DNA of 64,000 nt, from positions 677,883-741,882 of the forward strand of contig CAADRB010000004.1 of NCBI GenBank assembly GCA_900708905.1. Direction: 5' to 3'. The stretch's first letter is position 1; every line of letters starts with the position of its first letter. Origin of the DNA: Hymenolepis diminuta. Its lineage: Eukaryota; Platyhelminthes; Cestoda; Cyclophyllidea; Hymenolepididae. The translations under genes and the position numbers were made by a program. The notes under the pieces are model-generated. The model was given only the letters and a program-made list of their open reading frames with translations, did no database searches and was not told the origin of the DNA. Positions 24,578 to 38,000 of this stretch are shown in pieces.

Positions 24578-26037
24578 GCTATTGCTATTATGTTGTAATG
24601 TACTTCACCAAAACGTAAAACTCGTATTTACCTCAGTTTTAATATGCTACAACCACAAGCTGATAGACTTCACATACGAAAATTTTGCCTCCTCAACGGT
24701 TTGAAAAAAAAACGCAACGAAGCGATAAAACTGACCCTTCTTGATTAAATAATCATTGAGCATCGTAGACAAGCATTTGCTGCAATCTAGGGGAGGAATG
24801 GTGAAATTTAAAACTTGGAACGTGATTTGCCCATTTGGTAAATATTGCACAACTCGAGTCCAAAGACTAAATAAAGTTAGACTCTTCGATATCTTGGCGT
24901 TGCTCTCAGCAATTTCTTAATCTCCTCCTATGTATCGTTTGTTGGACTCTCTGTCATTCGATGTCAGTTGCTTGGAAAGTTGCGAACAATTAGAGTGTTT
25001 TTTCTGCATTACTGTGGGTAATAATAATAATATTAATAGTGATTCTTTAATTTTTAAGTTACGGATCCTACAGTTGGAAAAAGTTTGTTGAATTAAGCGA
25101 ACTTATAAAAACACATAGCTGATTTATGTTTGCAAAACGGAAACTTTCCAGAAACCCAAATTGGATTTCCACTAAGCGGAACATGAGAAGGAGGAAATCC
25201 GATTGACCTTAGTAAGGACATGTTAGGTTAACAGAAAGTTTAAATTTCTCAAAGAATAAGCAAATAACGGTGCGGTACATACTTAGCATGCTTTTACTAT
25301 TTCGGCAGTTTTATCAATCAACAATTTTCAAATAAATGTAAAACCAATAATTTAAAAGTGTGACTAATAAAATACCAATATACAGATTTCATTAATTTCA
25401 TTTCATTCTTTTATTATTATGTTGTTATTTTTGGGATTTTCGAGTGTTCGATTGCACTGAAACAACAGATAATTGTTTTATATTAGCAGAATTAACTTGA
25501 GTCCACTCACTCTGGGACTAATGCACTATTCAGACAGTTTTCTAGTGTCTGTAAATTAATAAAAGAAAAACAAAATTAAAATAAAATGAGATTTGTATTT
25601 TTGCAAATTAGTCTTAAGTTGTTACATTAAGAAGGAAATCTTACTCCTCTTTATAACTTTTCATGAATCAGAATAAATCCCTGCTTTTATAGCTTCTTTT
25701 CAATATCATCTAACGAGTTAGATCCAACAATTTAAGTGCCAAACACGCATAATTACAATTACGGTCGTTTGTCAACATCAAAAGGTGATTAATAAATACA
25801 ATTAGTTTGAATAGTTCTGAAAACTCCCATTGATACACGAAGGGGACATTTTTGAACTCTGAACTGTCTTAACTGTTTGCTATGTACAAAGTCTGTTTCA
25901 TCGTTGGTTCCCTCTCGAAATATCTATATGTTTGTATTAATACATTGAATTACACAATTTCATTAAACGAATTAAGCAAACAAACACTCATAATTGATGT
26001 TCACTTAACTATCTTGTATCACAGCTATGATATTCAG

Positions 26038-26152
26038 GTTCTCAGTCTCTGCCACGCGCTAAACTCTCTCTCTCCTTCGGAGATACGGCAACTTTTATGC
26101 GATTGGCTCCTCCTTCCTTCAAACCTATCTAATTTGGTCTATCTAAACATTA
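26038..26152 (+). CDS. Orphan exon candidate, LETM1-domain-like (tentative)
   Basis: A 115-nt open segment sits between a plausible acceptor (gatattcag, ending 26037) and a canonical donor (A|gtaagt at 26153). An alternative acceptor is cacag at 26020-26024. It encodes VLSLCHALNSLSPSEIRQLL and continues with a CDWLLLPSNLSNLVYLNI segment. The pattern of LSP-x-E-[IL]-R-x-L followed by a WL and a short leucine-rich helix resembles the ribosome-binding-like region of LETM1 and LETMD1 mitochondrial inner membrane proteins. That is recollection of a pattern, not an alignment. I could not find neighbouring exons, and a mariner element is inserted 222 bp downstream, so it may also be a relic or coincidence. 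Confidence 0.25.
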
Positions 26153-26374
26153 GTAAGTAGACAATATATTAAGATGCAGATTAGTCAAATCGTGCTCTCT
26201 TCGGGATCTTCGAGGCTTTTTTACTTTCAAATAAATTACAAAATACATTAAAAAATAGAAACTGGAAATGAGCAATAGGGAAAAGTAACATGTCAGACAA
26301 TTACGCAATGTCTTGCAACTCACAGTTTTATGCGTGCTTGCCTATGCTAGTCAGTATTAGCTTGAAATTTAGTA

Positions 26375-26402
26375 TCAGGTTGTAACGGAAGTTCTGTCCA
26401 AT
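26375..26402 (+). repeat. Mariner 5' terminal inverted repeat
   Basis: A 28-bp terminal repeat starting TCAGGTTGTAACGGAAG. It matches the reverse complement of 27691-27718 at 26 of 28 positions. Confidence 0.93.
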
Positions 26403-26541
26403 TTTTGAGCTGTGTCTAGGGCACGATCACTTCAATTTAACTTGTTAATCTTGTATGCTTATCCATGGTAATTAATAAAGTATTATTTCTTCTTTCAGAT
26501 TGTGTGATAATTATCGTTATTAATAACTTCTTCTAGCCCTA

Positions 26542-27645
26542 ATGCACCCTCCAAATAAAGAGCATATCACACATATTTTACTGTTTCAATTTCATCCAGG
26601 AAATACGGCAAGCTCAGCAACAAAAACATTCAGACACTTATGGAAATGATGTTGTGAATGAAGAGACCTGCAGAAGATGGTTTTTACCTTCTGCACGTTT
26701 CAAAAGGGATGACTTCAGCCTGAAAGACGAGAGACGAACAGAGACCAGGATGCTCAAAAAATTGCTCACTTCTGAGCAATTGCAAGTTGCCATTGATGAA
26801 AATCCAACCTGCACCACTAGAGAACTGAGCAAAACCTTACAAGTAAGCCACCATATCACCATATATAGGGAAATGAATTAGAGACTTGACTGGAAAAGTC
26901 TCAAAGGCTGGCAAATGGGTCCCACACGATCTGTCAGAAATCAACAAGCAACAGCGTGTCATCTGTTGTGTTTCACTGTTGTGGCCGTTCTCGTGAACTT
27001 CAGACACCTTTTATAGACCCAGTCATAACTGACAGTGACGAGAAGTTGTGGGGCCTTTACAGCAATGTTAAGAGCAAAGTGATTAAGTCGTGACTCAAAG
27101 CCAATTCCACTTCCAAACCGAGAAGTGGGCTGCACTCGAAACAAATTCCTTTGTGTGTATGGTAGGATTTGAAGGGAGTTGTTAATTATGAACTAATGGG
27201 TGACAATCAAACAATAACATCTGAAGTTGCCGAAGTCAGCAGCTCACTCGTTTAAAAGCAGTTAACAGCAAGAAGAACAGTCTTCTTTGATCAATCGAAA
27301 AGGGGTGATTCTGCACTCCTTGACACCATGACAATGCCAGACCCTACACCTCAAGAGCAACCAAAAATCTCGTTGAAGAATGTGGCTGGGAAGTCATGCA
27401 TCACCCACCATATTCTCACCATATTCTCCCCATCTTCTCTTGCACCAACCAATTTTCATCTTTTCAGGAGCTTACAGAATCATTTAATGGGACTTGAAAG
27501 GCTTACTTCAAGAGAAGAGGTGGAAATGAAGCTAGTTTCTTGTTTTGAATCCAAACTGGCTAAATTCTCTGAAGAAGGAATAAGAAAGCTCATGACAAGA
27601 TTGGAAGATGTAATTAATAAAAATAGTGACTACACTAAGCACTAA
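26542..27645 (+). pseudogene. Mariner transposase pseudogene
   Basis: The family start is recognisable at ATG 26542, followed by the N-terminal helix-turn-helix region (EHITHILLFQFHPGNTAS). This frame stops within about 100 nt. The protein continues one frame over with TYGNDVVNEETCRRW and DDFSLKDERR (about 26638-26740), then the second helix-turn-helix (TCTTRELSKTLQVSHH). It returns to the first frame for the catalytic-core relic ITDSDEKLWGLYSN (27025-27066). The C-terminal part, with SLAPTNFHLFRSL and the family's closing region, is open from 27328 to the stop at 27643-27645. The third catalytic aspartate, normally in a YSPDLAP context, reads SPSSLAP, and the HDNARPH-type segment is not recognisable. 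The product would be catalytically dead even without the frame breaks. Confidence 0.9.
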
Positions 27646-27690
27646 ATAAATGTATTTTTGAGAACATTTTCACTTTAATTCAAATTTAAA

Positions 27691-27718
27691 AATGGACAGA
27701 ACTTCTGTTACAACCTGA
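27691..27718 (-). repeat. Mariner 3' terminal inverted repeat
   Basis: The reverse complement begins TCAGGTTGTAACAGAAG and pairs with 26375-26402. It is followed by the TA duplication. Confidence 0.93.
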
Positions 27719-29153
27719 TACGTCTTTCAACTGATTTAGAGTAAAATACTGAAAACCAAAAACAATTTATAAAGAAGGCCCCAAGGAGGCTTCACTGCTA
27801 AATATTGAACCGTAAAATCTTTAGACGCATTTTGATGCCTAACTGAAATTGTCTTCATTTAATCTGACAGTGATGTTGAAGTTATAGTAATTTTTCATTT
27901 TAAATAATGATAATAAGACAATATTCCCCACATTACACTAAGTTTTGGAATCTTTCTCATTGGGAAACCGTTATGGGTTATAAGCAGCCTGCGCTCGATA
28001 GAGGGATCTTTTTGAACTATCGTCCTTAGTATAAATCAAATAAATTATCATAGAGAGTGATTTGAATACTTATAGGGAGACCAAAGAAGGCATCAGTTTT
28101 GCGATAGGGTAGAAGAGAAGGACATCTAGTTTGTGAGAATCAGATTACTAGGATAAATCAGTGAATAATTTAAAGAAAAAAAAGAAAAAACGCAGATAAA
28201 TGGATGAGCAGATTTAGCCCATATTAGGTGTGACGCAATTTCCTTCAAAATCGACCTCTTCCTAATTTCTGTTAGATTTGCAATACCAGAAAGCGTATAT
28301 TTGCATCTTTATATTCTACTTCTATACGTGACTTTAACGTTTGGCTATCTACCTACTTTTAAAATGAATAACACGATAAAATATACTGGGTTTTGGTACA
28401 CGCTTCGTAAAAATTTTACTTCAAAATATCCGATTTTTTTCTTACGACTAAACCGAAGGAACTGGACGTTTGCTCGAGCTCATGATTCATAAGCTTGTCA
28501 AATTTCTTACTATAAGGCCAAACATCGGCTCATTCAATTTCAAACTGTCTGTCTGATACACATTATCAGTGTAGAATTTACTCTCATACTAATAATATTA
28601 ATACAACCTCATTAATTACAACTCTATGGCTTTTTCTATCCATGAAGTGTAGCTAAATGTGGTTGGGTTCGAAATGACATACAATCTTGTATCTTTGGTT
28701 TTACTCACTGTAAAAAGGACAAATTGTCGTGAATTCTATTCGACTTCAATCCAGGGAGTTCACAATTCTAAAGATGCTTCTTTTTTTCCTGAAATCATTT
28801 AGCCACAGAGTAGATTGTAAAGGAATGCCCACAATGTAACATTTTGCTGCAGAATAAATAGTTTCCATAAATCCCCAATGCCTAAAGGTCACCTTACCTA
28901 ATTGGTTCATTAATGGCCCATCATAAATCATTAGTATAAAGACTTTGTTATAGCGTTGCCTCTAACTGGAGCTCAACTAATATTAGTGTCCTCGTTACTA
29001 CCGTTTGGTAGCAGTTGTTTTATGATGTGTGAATTCTTATTACAGGGTAAGATTCTAGATTAGGAAGTATTAGTAAATGGCAAACAATATTAGCTAAGGT
29101 ATTGCTTTTCCCAGCTTTTCGACCTACACTACCTCGAGTTTGGAAGGAGACAG

Positions 29154-29330
29154 GGACAGTAGCAGAACGACTAACACGCTCATTTGTGCAGTCAGTTGTC
29201 ATGGCTTAAACCCCTATCAGCGCATGCTTAGTGGATGAAATGATCAACCACACCAGTTAATCCCAACTAATACGAAAGTGGCAGAATTCGGGATTCCTAT
29301 GAAGCCACCTCTCCGCCCAGCGTAGACGTT
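29154..29330 (+). mobile_element. tRNA-derived SINE-like copy 3
   Basis: On the plus strand a degenerate A-box-like segment (agtagcagaacgactaac, 29158-29175) precedes acacgctcatttgtgcagtc. A B-box-like GGCTTAAACCCC (29203-29214) follows. The body reads gtggatgaaatgatcaacc and later agtggcagaattcgg. Both body segments recur in copy 4 and the first also in copies 2 and 5. This copy is the only one in plus orientation and shows the longest shared body with copy 4 (about 130 bp). Confidence 0.65.
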
Positions 29331-30639
29331 TGAGAACACTCTAGAAATTAAATGTTAGAGTAGGAAGATTAATAAGGTGGGAAATGTATAAATTTAGCAA
29401 AGTAGAGCTAAATAAGCTGTATTGTAGTGAAGGAAAATTTAAAAACCGCTTACAGGCCGAATAAAATTCTTTATACGCAGGACAAAGTAGACCAGTTTAT
29501 GAGTTAATAAAGCCAGTATTTAGATGTAGGAAGAAAATAAAACAGTCGCATTCTGTTCAAATTTATCACCTAATGTCCCATACCTTTAACTTTTATGATT
29601 AATCAAATAAACACACTGAGAGATTGCTTAATTTGTTTGTACGAGATACAAGCGAAATCGTTTCTCATAAAATTCCCTTGAGTGAGGGAGAAAACAAAGA
29701 AACTCGATTAAATCCACATTCTTTTCTGTTAGAAATGACTATCGTCATATGTAGTTTAATGCCCGTTTGTACGTATCAGAAAAATGGCTTTCAAATAATC
29801 TTTCTTGTCTACCTAATAAGCTCATTTCACTGGAATTATTCAAAGAATGAAAGTACACTTTGTAATGTTATATTCCATCATCGTAAGTAATTAGTAGATG
29901 AATAAGCCCTTGGCATAGAGAACATGAAATTAATCGAAAATTCGTGGAAATTTTGGAACATTAAAAAAATAAAGAAGTGCACTTTAAACGGCGCATGACT
30001 TAAAACCGAAACTGATCGTTTCTTTCCCTGACCTGATTCTCAACTTCTATTCGGCCTTTCTTTACTCCTAAGTAGAATATTTTTATAAGTAGTGTATAAA
30101 TGCTTCTTCGCGATTAAAATAATATGTTTTTGCCTGCTGTGGAAAATAATAAATGATTAATTGAATATTAAAGAGGTTTAGACCCATTATTATTTAATGT
30201 AGTAAATAATGAATAAAATTGCTAAAAGTTTGGGATGAAGAACGATTAACAATGTCCGACTTTTTAAGTAGAATTAAACTATTTTCTATCGAATTATTTT
30301 TTAGAAGGCCAAATATATTTCGTTTCTCCTTTGACGAAATTTAATCATTGCCGGAAGAATAAAAATTAATAGGGATTTTAAAAAGTGGGTCAGAAAGTTG
30401 AGGATTTCTTAGGTGCGCAAATTGTGACTAGAACTGTTTAATCTCTAAATCTTCAGGACCAGATGTATACATGAAAATTTAATTTCAGTTTTAAACGGAT
30501 TTTCAGGGTGTTTATAAGAATTCCACTTTTCATAGAAGGAAGATTTCGACTAGCGATTTATTTATCTTGTTGGAGTTACGATAACTAACGGTTTGCAGCT
30601 AACAAATAACAACAGCACCAATTCGTAGTTGTTTGAGTG

Positions 30640-31080
30640 AGAGCTAACAACAATCGTGGAGCAGAACACCAAGAGTTGATTAGACCAATAATGTAATCAT
30701 GGCAACTACAACGGGTATTGATACGAGTAACAGAGATGGAGAGAGATAGAAAGGGGAGCGTGCTGAGGAAGAGAGGGGATGAATGGGAAGCATAGGAGAC
30801 GTTGACTGACAGGCGGGCGTTATCGTTTGAGGGGAAAACAAAAATAGCTTTATATGAGTCACTTGAGTAAGGACGTGTGAGAACATGAGGGCGATGGACT
30901 TTTTAGGTGAAACGAGGCTGTTATAGAAAGGGGAAATCGATGGACGTGTGTAGACATGACAGATAGGGGTTATGCCTCATAGGGACATAAAAGACGTCAC
31001 TCCAGCTTCGTAGACGAAAACCAGGAGTACTGTCATAGAGAACGAGAATAAAAAGTAATTCTGGAAACGCATAGAGAGCC
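30640..31080. repeat. Purine-rich dispersed repeat candidate (R4), copy 2
   Basis: A long G/A-rich stretch, clearly unlike the AT-rich surroundings. Its start (ttagaccaataatg, about 30679) and later segments (acttgagtaaggacgtg) resemble gtagaccaatacta and gtttgagtaaggagaac in the reverse complement of 63250-63640. Identity is low, so this could be an old copy of one element. No protein relic is recognised. Confidence 0.35.
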
Positions 31081-34000
31081 ATTCTTCAGTGTCATTCATC
31101 ATAAATCAAATCTACTTCATTTATTGTAGAAGCGCAGATCTCAAACCGTGTCAGTTTTAAAAATAGTAAATAATGAAACTGAGTGTGAATATTTGTATAG
31201 ACAACAATAACATCTGCATGATCGTATGATTTTATGGAAGTAATAATTACGTGAGTCTCTGAATTGTGGTAAAATCCAATCCCCTTAACTGTTGTCCTTT
31301 TAATATATTAAGTGATACACGGCAGAATGGTGGCAAAGTACCTGAAACAAGATTCTGTCATGAAGAAATGGCAGAAGATATGAAAATGGATGGACTAACT
31401 CAATTATTATCATGTTAGTTAATAAAGTTTTCCTTGTCCTGCTAATATACCTAGTTTGGTGACAGTTTAAAAACCCTGGCCTCAAACATTCGACTGATTG
31501 CCATTTAAGGATGGAGGAATGCGGTATTCGGACTCAGCGTCGGACTACATAATAAACTCCCCTTGCGACACGGTGAGCATAATTGATTTCCCTGTCCTCA
31601 AATGTATCGTATATCTATTTAATCAATTGTAAATGACACGGTATAATATGATATTATCTAGAACAGACATGTTCTCTCTAGGGTGTTCCGGGGTTCGTAC
31701 GTAGTGTCAAATACTTTACACGCATTAAGTGAATATTTTCAGAAATCATACCATCATAATATGCGTCTAAACAAGGTACTAAACGCCAATCATTGTGTTG
31801 GCTCATGCCTAATGACATGTGGTTTCTATACTAAGAATCCACTTACACATCCTTAAGCCTATAAATAGGGTCAACTAGTGTCAAAAGAGGGAAAAAAGCT
31901 TTCCAAAAACAAATGTTTTAAGTAAATTTATATATTCAAATGACAGGGTTTAGCATTCTTCGATCTAGTAAAAAGACAAGCCTGCTCTTTGACTTAAGTG
32001 GGTAAGAATTCTACAACTGAACTGAACCACCATAATCTGAGGATTGGTTTTAAATGACATATTAGTTGTCATATTTATAAGTACCCATGATAGAGGAGAC
32101 AAGTACATGATTATAATATATCAAAAACTATCCGAAAATGGGATCCCTTAAATGCCTCAGCAGGATTAGAGAAAAGGGAATTGATTAAATATTGAAAAAT
32201 GAAGTTTTCAATGGAGAATTATTTAGTTTGACTCCTGGATTCAGATCGCACACTTCCTTCTTGATTAAGAAAGTTCAGTGCCTCCTCTAAAATGTTCAAA
32301 TTTCCGGATTTGACATTTTAATTCCTAAGTGAATTCATATCCACAAAGTCTATTCAAGTAATTAGGTTCCTGTGTCATGACATTTCAGTAGCATTTGAAA
32401 TGATATTTAAGTTACTAATAGGATGATACTACCTAAAATAATATATTTTAATAGAATATATTTTATTCCTAATTTTTCTTAACCCGGAGAGGAGATATGT
32501 ATGAATTTACAGTTGCCCATTGTTTGCCTATTTGAGAAAATAAAACTTGAATGAAAACATTTTAATATACCTTCTCTTCTTTAAATTAATATCTAAGATC
32601 AGACCCGCGACTTCTTATACATCTCTCCTACCTTAAGAGAAGAAGCGCGAGAGAAAATAAAGACAAACAGTTAATAGAGAGACAAAAATATTTTTGAATA
32701 ATTCGAGGCAAAAAAACTATTTATTAAAAGTTGGCATTTGTTAAATTCGCACATTGAAGTCACGTGATGAGGAGTGCATGAAGTGGCTATAGGAAAATTC
32801 CTGTTTTTTTTATGTAGAAATTGTGGCTCGCTTATTTTTAGAACTAACGGGTTTATTACTATAAAGATGGAATAATACCACCTTCCCATCTTTAAACTTG
32901 GCCACTTAGGATGTACACTTTCTTCTGAAAGCAGAAAAATTTGGACTGGATCATGAAGTATGAGAATAAGAAACCGCATACAATTGCAAGCCTATTCTCT
33001 TTCACCCCAACTACTTAATGCCCACTTTCTCCCATTTAGTTTTTTAATTTTGCCTTAACTAAAACTTGGGACGCTCTGGAACGTTAAATTCATGGAGGGA
33101 TTTTGAATGAAAAGTAACTTTTTATCTGTCGTCCATATTGACTTTAGCGAATGTGTATCTTAGCAAAGCACTTAAGTAATTTAAATTCTCTAAAAATTGA
33201 TGTGTATCTTAAAGCTGAATCATAAGAGGAAATGAATCCGAACTCGGGCTTCTGATTAGAAAAAATGCAAAGCTCCATCTCAACACTTATCTATTATTGA
33301 TTTCAACATTATCCATCATTCTTTCTGAAAACTAGTTATCCCGGATTGATCAATGGACAGATACAGCCCCAATTTGTAAAAACTGATTCATATCGAGTGA
33401 ATAATCTTCTTCTTACTTCTCTTTGTTGAAATAGAACCCGGTGGCTTTAACTAAGACGATTATTGGACGGCAATGAACATTTCAACTGATATTCTGGTTT
33501 AAATTTACATAATTTCCCTGAAGGTATTCCTCAAACCCGTTGAAGAGAGAAGTTTCTAAATACTTACCATGTTCATTTTTCTAAAACCCTTTTTCTAAAA
33601 TAGTTTCAGCTCTCACAAGTTTTTGTACTTGGGGAGTGTCGATGGCATGACAGAGGAGTACGCTTTGAATGCGCAATTCCTACCTCAAAATTTAAGAATA
33701 TCTGGTTTTACCTTATAGCAGTGATTTTTAAATTAATTTTGCCCAAACCTTTTTTGTCCACTCCTCTACTAACCAGGGCCGAGAACAAAGCATGAACTTT
33801 TAGTTTCCTTTTGGAGAAACGTCTCCCATGAAATATCTTCTCGCACATACAAGAAGCCACTAGCTTTAGGGCGTTCCCTCATAAATAGCAGGGTATTTCT
33901 TGAAGAATAAATATAAAATAATTCAAAGCATAGAGGGAGTGGATTAAACTTCTGAATTAACTGAAACAAAAGTTAATAGTATTAGAAATCTTGTAGATGA

Positions 34001-34454
34001 AAGAAGTAATAATTCTAGATGATATACAAGTCTACGGTTTCTGTTGGATCAAATCCATCGTAATCAGCATTGATAAGAGTGAGGGAATATTTCTCTAAAC
34101 AAGTAGTCAAATGGGCAATAACTGTTCTTAGAAGAAAAGTCCCTTTATTATAAGACTTCTCTTCGTGCTGAAAGTCGAATAACCACTAAATCTGATAGAC
34201 TTTCGTTTATTCGAAATATTTAGACAAGTTGTCATGGTATTAGTTATAATTGTGACAGTTCTGTGGTGCTAATTCATTTGTGCTGACGTCCTAACAGGAT
34301 AAAATTTTAATCAATCGTAATTTCTGTGCATATATAGGCATGACTCACTTTTCTGTTATACGGACTGCCAGAAAAGTAATATTAACCTATTGAGGATAAC
34401 GCGAAAATCCCTAAAAGACCCCAGAGGAACCGCATTTTTTTAAACTTATTAGAC

Positions 34455-34690
34455 ATTTATTAGACAGGACACTTGATGCCAATGGGACGTTAATCTCATT
34501 CAAGTCGTCATGTCTCGAAGAAGAGTGATGCTGCGAGCTGGGAAATCACGTTAACTCGCTATAAAGATCTCAAGACCTTTAAATGTTCAAGAATGTGCCG
34601 AGCTATCGGCACAAAATGATCAGCTGCTATAGTGCAAAATGGTACCAGATCATTTCAGAATACATGATCGGAGCGGTATAAGGACCGTAA
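34455..34690. repeat. Dispersed repeat R2, longest copy
   Basis: The left half (acacttgatgcc ... attcaagtcgtcatgtctc) aligns with acacttgacggc ... actcaagtcgttgtgtctc at 62725-62774. The right half aligns with 12295-12385. Together they outline an element of at least 230 bp. No terminal repeats or coding relic are visible. Confidence 0.5.
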
Positions 34691-35029
34691 AGAACTCTGA
34701 TGCAAAAGTTAAAGGCACAGGTTCTATGTAGTGAAGCTTTGAGTGGTAAAAGAATTTGCAGGCAAATTCAGATTCCGAATAAACCCTATACCGTTTGTGT
34801 TTATTTATGGTCTAGCTTAATAAATCAACAGTGATTTTTTTAATATTTAAACTTTCCCCTCTTTCCACTGATCCTAAAATCTATTTTGCCAGTGATTTTT
34901 AATTCATTAAGAGAATTCTATCAAAATTGGCCCACTGTTAACATTTTCACCGTAAAACAAAGCACCGCAGCCTTTCATTAAAAATACGGTTAGGCGTAGT
35001 TTGGCGCACACTCGTTTTCTAACCTTGGG

Positions 35030-35095
35030 AGCTGATAATTTGGCGATCCTAGGAATGGGATTTAGCCGTCCCAGGCCATACGATTAGCTACTTAA
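35030..35095. repeat. Short repeat pair R5, copy 1
   Basis: The core tttagccgtcccaggccat is shared with ttcagccgtcccaggctat at about 60906-60924, and flanking bases show weaker similarity. The pair may belong to one of the tRNA-like families, but that is not demonstrated. Confidence 0.35.
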
Positions 35096-38000
35096 TGCTG
35101 TAAACATCCTATTTCGTGCTAATTGCGCGTTTTCTCACGTTTTTTTACTTTAAAAATAATTAAATTATTTGATTTTTTTAAAATAAACGATTACTTCCTG
35201 ATCACTGCGTATATTAAGCAAATTCTGAAGAAATCTATATCCATTAGGGAGAAAGTAGTAATTTACTAACCTTTTTTATTCAAATTATAACGTTTTAATC
35301 CCAAATCAACTGCATTTCATGCTCTTATGTTCTTGAATGATTAAACCCGAAAATTATTAGAATCAGCGGAATTTTTTTGACATTTCTGATTGAAAGCTTT
35401 CATTACAAGAGGCATTGTTTGGACGCTTAGATCCCCCCACCGCGGTATATTTTGTGTTTTTATGACAATATTTTCATCCTTGTGACAAATTTTTCCTTAT
35501 ACTTTAAAATTGTTGCATAAATGATTTTTTTTCAAAAAATTAGACCACCTAGGTATTCTAGGGAAGTTGTTTTGCTAACTAAATAAGAACTGTCAGTGAC
35601 ATAACTTTGGCGTTTTAATATTAAAGAAGAATACCAACCGAGCATGCCCTTTAATTAGCTACCTTTGATGCTCTAAAAATGCTCTATGTTTAATATTGAG
35701 ATTATCTGTTTTAAATTTACCTTAAAATTTACTTTAGGGGTTTATTTGAATTATTGATTTCTGTTTTATTGATGCTACTTTTATTAATTTAATTACTACT
35801 TTGTGTTTTACAACTTATTTCTCTTTGGAATTGAGAATGGAATTGAGTTAGATATATACAATGGAATGCTCACTTGAAAATATTGAATTTAAAGCACAAC
35901 GCAAGAATGATTTTATATAATAAAATTTTGTGCTATAACAATTTCTTAATTATTTTATAATGAAACTAAAAAAGGTAGCAATAACGGAAATGTCTTCAGT
36001 TTGGAAAGAAAATTGGTGCAAACACAAATACCTGTGATTAAGTGTAGGAAATCGATGCGAATATGCTTTATTAATAAAGTATGCAGGCGTGTAAATGTAT
36101 ATTTAATAACTTACGAGACCTTACTAGAATAATGAGATCAAAAAATGAATTATTTAGTCTGTGAATTCTTATACAGAGGTGTGCAATTCATACCATTCGA
36201 TCCACCTGTAAAGCCACTAAAGGCTATATGATAGGAATTGTACTTTAATGATCAAAGATATATGTGATCTCAATGTTTTTATTTGTAATACTGAGCTGTG
36301 ACTAATGGCACTTTTACCAAACAGGCATAGCCCTCCCGTTATATTTATTAAACGTTTTTTGTGAAGATGATTTGTCTACCAATGAGGTCATAATATTAAT
36401 TAAATAATATGAAATCGCACATATTTGACTGTAATAGAGTGCTTTAATTTTGGGTTTGATTTTTAATTTCTGGCAACACTTTAAATCGTCTTTATAGTAA
36501 ACCTTTTTGGATATAAAGTTCGGTTTATCGAATTACAGCTCTTAACCTCACTGGCTTTCTGCAGTTCATATCAGCTGTGGTATAACCAAAAGTGAAAAAA
36601 AGTGTCCTTCACTAATATCAACCGGGTATTCTAGGATTTATTGGAAAAGGTAGATTTGTCGAATGGGATAAGCCGATATCTCATTATCCATCAGTCGATT
36701 AAATGGCTCTTAGCACTTGTAGCATGGGCTTTCGGGATTTCGGAATCTGTTTCTGAGGTTTTCACTTTGGAGTATATGGTCATGATATTTTGAACTATAT
36801 CTTGTATCAACAGTAAAACACCTGAAGAATTTCGTTGTCAGCTAATACAGGACTCTTTTGCTCGCTTAACTTCCATTTTTGTAGCTTTCCTATTCCCTTA
36901 ACTTCCTCTAAAACGATCATCCTTCTGCTCATTTTAAATGTTTTTTTGGCGTGAATGACTAAAAATCAGCCAAAATTTTAAATGCTTTATCTTATCCGGT
37001 TTTTAAACTACTCAAATCAGGCTCTACCACTGAAAGTAAATTTATCTAACCACGTAATTACGTTTTGGCAAAGTATTTTCAGTGTAATCATACTCGCTTT
37101 TAGCGTAGTGATTTAGCATTTGGATTGTAAACATTTAAAATACTTATATTATGGCCTTGGTACGTTGTCTGATTTTGCAAATCAATTTTAACCCTGGTCC
37201 TGGGCGTTTAAGTATTAAATGTTAGCAAAGTTTAAGCACTCTACTTATCAAATTATCAGTAATAAGTTGAATGTAATTCTCCCATTAATCACGATATGCA
37301 AGGATTTGCATATGCAATCTTGTACAAATCATACATAAATAGAAGCCTTTTCATAGCGTATAAAATGTGCCACTTTCACTTATTGCAGTTTCACATCTTT
37401 GCACCGTAGGTTACTTCCAAGTGAAGCTTATCTTAAAACTTCCCTTGTGCAATAAAGAGAATTGTAAGAAATGAATGATTTATTGTGCCACCGGATGTGA
37501 AAATATAGATTTCCATATCAGAAAAATGGAATTCGGTTTGTATTTAGCTGTAATTCGAATGGTGATGAAAATTGCTTAATATTAAGCGCAGTTATCGTGC
37601 CTAAAATATATTTCTTTCATTTTTATTGGTTCGTAATAAATAAAGTTGACCACATTTATATACTAAATAGAATCCGCTAATCCCCGCATCCCTTCCCCTA
37701 TTCCCTAAATGATTAGTTGGGTTTTAGATGAATGAGAGAAAATTTATGAGGACTACTTAAAAAATGACTCAATTAATTTTTGTTTTATGATGCTGAATCA
37801 GAAGTCACATAGTCAATTCTCATTTATAAAATATATAACTAAACCTACTTTCATAAAGATAATACATTAATTAAATCTCATATGTAGTGCCTTTTAACTT
37901 AATTAAGTTTCATCTTACCTCATCACACAATTGAGATTGAAATAAATTTTCAGTAAGAAATGACAATGAGATCCAAACCCTAAGGAGTCAATATAATGAG

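Larger units (their letters stand above)
18024..26372. other. Long region with repeats and orphan exon candidates, no confident gene
   Basis: This is AT-rich sequence upstream of the IQ gene. It contains a SINE-like copy (about 21890-22001), repeat R3 copy 2, an AT microsatellite, and a more GC- and CpG-rich block at about 20350-20560. A few open frames with splice-like borders (20140, 23969-24040 minus, 24736-24786 minus, 26038-26152) are recorded as findings. I could not chain them into a gene. Confidence 0.4.
26373..27720 (+). mobile_element. Mariner-family DNA transposon, complete ends, inactive
   Basis: The element occupies 26375-27718 (1344 bp) and is flanked on both sides by TA (26373-26374 and 27719-27720), the target-site duplication typical of Tc1/mariner. 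Its two ends are 28-bp inverted repeats that differ at two positions. The inside encodes the relics of a mariner transposase, broken by frameshifts and stops (separate entry). The length fits a full-length mariner of about 1.3 kb, so the copy decayed in place and was not internally deleted. The near-identical ends against a badly damaged coding region suggest selection by trans-mobilisation, or simply chance retention. Confidence 0.93.

Noticed and set aside
29020..29202. Minus-strand open frame starting MTTDCTNERVSR with a donor-like gtagtg
   Set aside because: Its start lies antisense in the tRNA-like head of SINE-like copy 3, so its GC-rich, codon-like look comes from the repeat.
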